DNA from: Micromonospora luteifusca
Lineage (GTDB): Bacteria > Actinomycetota > Actinomycetes > Mycobacteriales > Micromonosporaceae
Direction: 5' to 3'
Length of the DNA: 64,000 bases
NCBI RefSeq assembly: GCF_016907275.1
Contig: NZ_JAFBBP010000001.1
Location: 4,392,001 to 4,456,000 of the forward strand
Shown: positions 60,661 to 64,000 of the stretch, piece after piece
Layout of the letters: each line of letters opens with the position of its first letter
Numbering within the stretch: position 1 is the stretch's first letter
The notes under the pieces: model-generated
What the model was told of the DNA's origin: nothing
Database searches by the model: none
The model's input: only the letters and a program-made list of their open reading frames with translations
Program-made: the position numbers and the translations under genes

Positions 60661-61734
60661 GTGAGGGTTCTGGCGGCGATGTCGGGTGGGGTCGACTCGG
60701 CGGTGGCGGCGGCGCGAGCTGTGGCGGCCGGGCATGACGTGACCGGCGTGCATCTGGCGCTGGCTCGCAATCCACAGACCTACCGGACCGGGGCGCGCGG
60801 CTGTTGCACCCTGGAGGACTCCCGGGACGCGCGACGGGCCGCCGACGTGATCGGCATTCCGTTCTACGTGTGGGACATGGCCGATCGTTTCCACGAGGAC
60901 GTGGTGGACGACTTCGTCGCCGAGTACGCCGCCGGCCGTACGCCGAATCCCTGCCTGCGCTGCAACGAGAAGATCAAGTTTGCCGCGGTGCTGGACCGGG
61001 CGGTTGCCCTGGGCTTCGACGCGGTGGTGACCGGGCACCACGCCCGGCTGGGCCCGGACGGGCTGTTGCGGCGCAGTGTCGACGTGGCCAAGGACCAGTC
61101 GTACGTGCTCGCCGTGCTCACCCGCGAGCAGCTGGACCGGTCGATCTTCCCGTTGGGTGACTCGACCAAGGCGCAGGTCCGGGCGGAGGCCGCCGAGCGC
61201 GGCCTGGCCGTGGCCGACAAGCCGGACTCCCACGACATCTGCTTCATCGCCGACGGTGACACCCGCGGCTTCCTGGCTGGGCGGCTCGGCGAGGCTCCCG
61301 GCGACGTGGTGGACGCGAGCACCGGCGCGGTGGTCGGCAGCCACAGCGGCGCGTACGCGTACACCGTGGGGCAGCGTCGTGGTCTGCACCTGGACCGGCC
61401 TGCCGCGGACGGGCGGCCGCGCTACGTGCTCTCCATCACCCCGAAGACCAACACGGTGACCGTCGGCCCGGCCGAGGCGCTGGAGGTGTCCGAGGTGCGG
61501 GCCCTGCGTCCGGTCTGGACCGGCGGCGCCCGTCCGGACGTGCCGGTCGAGTGCGAGGTGCAGTTGCGCGCACACGGTGACGTGGTGCCGGCGACCGTCG
61601 CCCTCGACGGTGACCGGCTGCACGCCGAGCTGCGTCGACCGGTACGCGGCGTCGCTGCCGGTCAGGCTGTCGTGGCGTACCGACCGGACCCGGCCGGCGA
61701 CGTGGTCCTCGGCTCCGCGACCATCACCGGCTGA
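60661..61734 (+). CDS. mnmA: tRNA 2-thiouridylase
   Basis: 357 aa. PP-loop [25 protein letters not shown] with the first catalytic Cys, [17 protein letters not shown] with the second Cys, and the C-terminal beta domain ([12 protein letters not shown]). It activates U34 of Lys, Glu and Gln tRNAs with ATP and inserts sulfur. GTG 60661 is preceded by GGGAAGGGAG. It sits in a conserved actinobacterial set with cysteine desulfurase. Confidence 0.97.
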   Translation: MRVLAAMSGGVDSAVAAARAVAAGHDVTGVHLALARNPQTYRTGARGCCTLEDSRDARRAADVIGIPFYVWDMADRFHEDVVDDFVAEYAAGRTPNPCLRCNEKIKFAAVLDRAVALGFDAVVTGHHARLGPDGLLRRSVDVAKDQSYVLAVLTREQLDRSIFPLGDSTKAQVRAEAAERGLAVADKPDSHDICFIADGDTRGFLAGRLGEAPGDVVDASTGAVVGSHSGAYAYTVGQRRGLHLDRPAADGRPRYVLSITPKTNTVTVGPAEALEVSEVRALRPVWTGGARPDVPVECEVQLRAHGDVVPATVALDGDRLHAELRRPVRGVAAGQAVVAYRPDPAGDVVLGSATITG

Positions 61735-61771
61735 CCGCACGGCCTGGGTGTTCGCGGGATAGCCTTCGCCC

Positions 61772-62776
61772 GTGACAGATCAGGCGTGGCCCTGGCCGGC
61801 CGGCGCGGCAACCGGAATTGGTTCGCTGCCCGGCACCGACATCGGCGAGGCTCAGCGGGTGGTCCTCGGTGAGCTTCCCGAGCTGCCCCACCTGCCCGAG
61901 TTGCCGGCCCGTGGCCCCGGAGCGGACATGATCGGCCGGTCCGCCGGGCTGCTCGTCGAGCTGCCCGTCGAGGTGTACGCGGGGCGGTGGCGGGTCGCCC
62001 CACGCCCGGGCCGCGACCTGCGCCGGGCCCGGGACCTGATGGAACGCGACCTGGACCAACTCGCCGAGCAGGCCGAGGGGTACGCCGGGCCGATCAAGGT
62101 GCAGGCCGCCGGCCCGCTCACGCTGGCCGCCTCCCTGGAGCTGCCGATCGGCGGCCGAATGTTGCGCGATCCCGGTGCGGTCCGCGACCTGACCGGCTCC
62201 CTCGCGGAGGGGCTGCGCGCGCACGTGGCGGCGGTGGCCCGGCGGTTGCCCCGGGCGTCGGTGCTGCTGCAGCTGGACGAGCCGTCACTGCCGACCGTGC
62301 TGGCCGGGCGGGTGCCGACCGAGAGTGGGTTGGGCGCGTACCGGGCGGTCGAGTCGGTGGACGCGGCCGCGCTGCTGCGCACGGTCGTCGAGGCGGTCGG
62401 CGTGCCGACGGTGGTGCACTGCTGCGCCCCGGACGTGCCGCTGGAGCTGATCCGCTCGACCGGCGCCGTCGGGGTCGCTCTCGACCTGGACCTGATCACC
62501 GAGCTGGACCCGCTGGGCGAGGCGATCGACGCCGGCCTCGGGCTGCTGGCCGGGGCCGCACCGACCAGACCGCCGTTGGCCGGCGGCGCGCCGACCTCCG
62601 CGCAGGTCGCTGACCGGGTACGCCAGCTCTGGGACCGCCTCGGCTTTCCTCGTCGGCAGCTCGCCGAGCAGGTGGTGGTCACTCCGGCCTGCGGTCTCGC
62701 CGGGGCCAGCGAGCAGTACGCGCGGGCGGTGCTCGCCGCGTGCCGGGACGCCGGCCGGCGGTTTGCCGAGGACTGA
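61772..62776 (+). CDS. MetE C-terminal-like protein
   Basis: 334 aa, only the catalytic barrel of cobalamin-independent methionine synthase: ATGIGSLPGTDIGEA start, QAAGPLTLAASLELP, LLQLDEPSLP, a zinc-ligand HCC motif (TVVHCCAPDVP) and VTPACGLAGAS. The N-terminal half of MetE that binds folate is absent. Short versions are common next to mnmA in actinobacteria; the methyl donor is not known. GTG 61772, 37 bp after mnmA, likely in the same operon. Confidence 0.88.
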   Translation: MTDQAWPWPAGAATGIGSLPGTDIGEAQRVVLGELPELPHLPELPARGPGADMIGRSAGLLVELPVEVYAGRWRVAPRPGRDLRRARDLMERDLDQLAEQAEGYAGPIKVQAAGPLTLAASLELPIGGRMLRDPGAVRDLTGSLAEGLRAHVAAVARRLPRASVLLQLDEPSLPTVLAGRVPTESGLGAYRAVESVDAAALLRTVVEAVGVPTVVHCCAPDVPLELIRSTGAVGVALDLDLITELDPLGEAIDAGLGLLAGAAPTRPPLAGGAPTSAQVADRVRQLWDRLGFPRRQLAEQVVVTPACGLAGASEQYARAVLAACRDAGRRFAED

Positions 62777-62803
62777 GGTTTCCTGTCGTACCCGGTGGGC
62801 AAA

Positions 62804-63178
62804 ATGACCGTCATGATTGGACAGCTACGTTCAGTGGTGATCGATTGCCCGGATCCGCGGGCGTTGGCGGCGTTCTACTCCGAGCTGCTCGGTGTGCCTT
62901 TCGCCGAGGGTGACTCCGACGACGACTGGGTGGTGCTGGGTGGCCCGCCCGGGCACCAGCCGCGTCTCGCCTTCCAGCAGGCGCTCAACCTGCAGCCGCC
63001 GGCCTGGCCGGACCCGGAACGCCCCCAGCAGTTCCACCTGGATGTGACGGTCGACGACATCGAGGCCGCCGAGAAGGCGGCGCTGGCGCTTGGTGCGCGG
63101 CGGCTGCCCGGTGAGGGCGAGGGTTTCCGGGTCTACGCGGATCCGGCCGGCCACCCGTTCTGCCTCTGCTGGGACTGA
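62804..63178 (+). CDS. VOC family protein
   Basis: 124 aa. VVIDCPDPRALAAFYSELLG and HLDVTVDDIEAAEKAALALGA, ending YADPAGHPFCLCWD, the glyoxalase/bleomycin-resistance fold. Function unknown. ATG 62804 and ATG 62813 are both in frame; no strong ribosome binding site separates them. Confidence 0.9.
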   Translation: MTVMIGQLRSVVIDCPDPRALAAFYSELLGVPFAEGDSDDDWVVLGGPPGHQPRLAFQQALNLQPPAWPDPERPQQFHLDVTVDDIEAAEKAALALGARRLPGEGEGFRVYADPAGHPFCLCWD

Positions 63179-63208
63179 GCCTGGCGTGAGTCGCGGCGGC
63201 CGGGCATC

Positions 63209-64000
63209 ATGGCCGCCGTGATCCCCAACTCCGCGCTGCGCGCCTCCGGGTCGCTCTTCGGCCTCGCCTACGGCGATGCTCTGGGCAAGCCGACCGAGTT
63301 CCTCACCGTCGCCGAGATCGAGCGCCGGTACGGCCCGACCGGCCCGCGTGAGCTGTCCGGGGAGCCGGCGTTGGTCACCGACGACACGCAGATGGCGCTG
63401 GCGGTGGCCTGGGCGCTGCACGAGGCGCCCTCGCTCACTCCGGAGGTGGTGGAGCCGCTGTTGCGGAGGCGTTTCCTGGCCTGGGCGGTCAGCCCGGACA
63501 ACAACCGTGCGCCGGGGATGACCTGCCTGCGCGCCTGCGCGGAGTTGGGCCGGGGTCTGCGTTGGCAGGAGGCGACCGTGGCCGGGTCGAAGGGGTGCGG
63601 GGCCAACATGCGGGTCACTCCGGTCGGCCTGCTCGACGTCGACCTGGACACGCTGGCCGGGTTGGCCCAGTTGCAGGCCGGGTTGACCCATGGGCACCCG
63701 ACCGGGCTGGCCGCCAGCGAGCTCACCGCGTACGCGGTCTTCGCGCTGCGCGCGGGTGCCACCCTGGCTGAGCTTCCCGCGGTTCTCATCGAGCGGGCGA
63801 GGTCTCAGCGCCTGGTCTACCGGGAGCAGTGGCTGGGTGATCTCTGGCAGCGCCCGGGGGTCGGCACGCCGGAGGAGTTCATCGCCCGGGGTTGGGACGA
63901 GTGCCTGGCGGTGCTCGGCCGACTGACGAATGCGCTGGCGCGGCCGGACGACGGCGGCGACCCGTGCCGGGCCACCGGGGAGGGTTGGGTGGCGGAGGAG
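63209..64000 (+). CDS. ADP-ribosylglycohydrolase family (DraG-like), partial
   Basis: 264 codons to the window edge, no stop. GSLFGLAYGDALGKPTEF and TDDTQMALAVAW are the DraG N-terminal metal-binding motifs; the GCGANMRVTPVGL stretch also fits. It would remove ADP-ribose from proteins or nucleotides using Mg2+. ATG 63209 is preferred, GTG 63218 is possible. Confidence 0.9.
   Translation, partial: MAAVIPNSALRASGSLFGLAYGDALGKPTEFLTVAEIERRYGPTGPRELSGEPALVTDDTQMALAVAWALHEAPSLTPEVVEPLLRRRFLAWAVSPDNNRAPGMTCLRACAELGRGLRWQEATVAGSKGCGANMRVTPVGLLDVDLDTLAGLAQLQAGLTHGHPTGLAASELTAYAVFALRAGATLAELPAVLIERARSQRLVYREQWLGDLWQRPGVGTPEEFIARGWDECLAVLGRLTNALARPDDGGDPCRATGEGWVAEE

Overview
The window is about 64 kb of very GC-rich actinobacterial chromosome. 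Strong G/C at third codon positions, many GTG starts, 4-base stop/start overlaps and the gene repertoire fit a Micromonosporaceae member, most likely Micromonospora or a close relative (inferred from style and gene families, not from a search). About 62 intact protein genes, three tRNA genes (His-GTG and two identical Lys-CTT) and four damaged genes are visible. No rRNA, CRISPR array, transposase or integrase was seen.

Layout. 1-6.7 kb: ECF sigma factor divergent from a copper pair (CopC-CopD fusion, YcnI), a membrane protein, a GT87 mannosyltransferase, oligoribonuclease and tRNA-His. 6.8-9.6 kb: two tandem L,D-transpeptidase lipoproteins. 9.8-17.8 kb: a segment bounded by two identical tRNA-Lys genes, holding an unknown coiled-coil protein, a J-domain protein with long charged repeats, a secreted GH3 glycosidase behind a 26-bp perfect palindrome, a 5'-truncated CotH-CBM2 gene and a small DUF6582-like gene. 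17.8-33 kb: accessory mix with a secreted beta-helix/ricin protein, oxidoreductase, GH15 enzyme, DUF72 protein, glycosyltransferase, an ECF41 sigma factor divergent from its CxxC carboxymuconolactone-decarboxylase partner, and a self-regulating Clp-N/HTH protein. 33-43.9 kb: NagZ-type hexosaminidase divergent from a ROK repressor, two ABC systems, ribokinase, a GlxA-like regulator, a rhodanese and two DUF6232-like paralogues. 43.9-53 kb: enoyl-CoA hydratase, a ThDP enzyme, a DrrAB-type exporter with a frameshifted ATPase gene, a large SARP/AfsR-type regulator and small membrane proteins. 53-64 kb: acetyltransferase, etfBA, a sigma/anti-sigma pair divergent from a DUF4397 surface protein plus class F sortase, then cysteine desulfurase, mnmA, a MetE-like protein, a VOC protein and a DraG-type hydrolase running off the end.

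The most interesting signals are in control DNA. Heptamers with 11-nt periodicity lie upstream of the DrrAB-type exporter next to a SARP gene. A promoter upstream of the Clp-N/HTH gene appears to be leaderless, with two matching inverted repeats covering its -35 and -10. A nested 50-bp palindrome lies beside the DUF6232-like genes. Two sense-strand G-quadruplex motifs precede mnmA. A xylanase-type operator runs directly into the middle of a CotH coding sequence, pointing to an internal deletion. The four damaged genes (CotH, a TetR C-terminal remnant, the DrrA frameshift and a signal-peptide remnant with ACG in place of its start) suggest ongoing gene decay.
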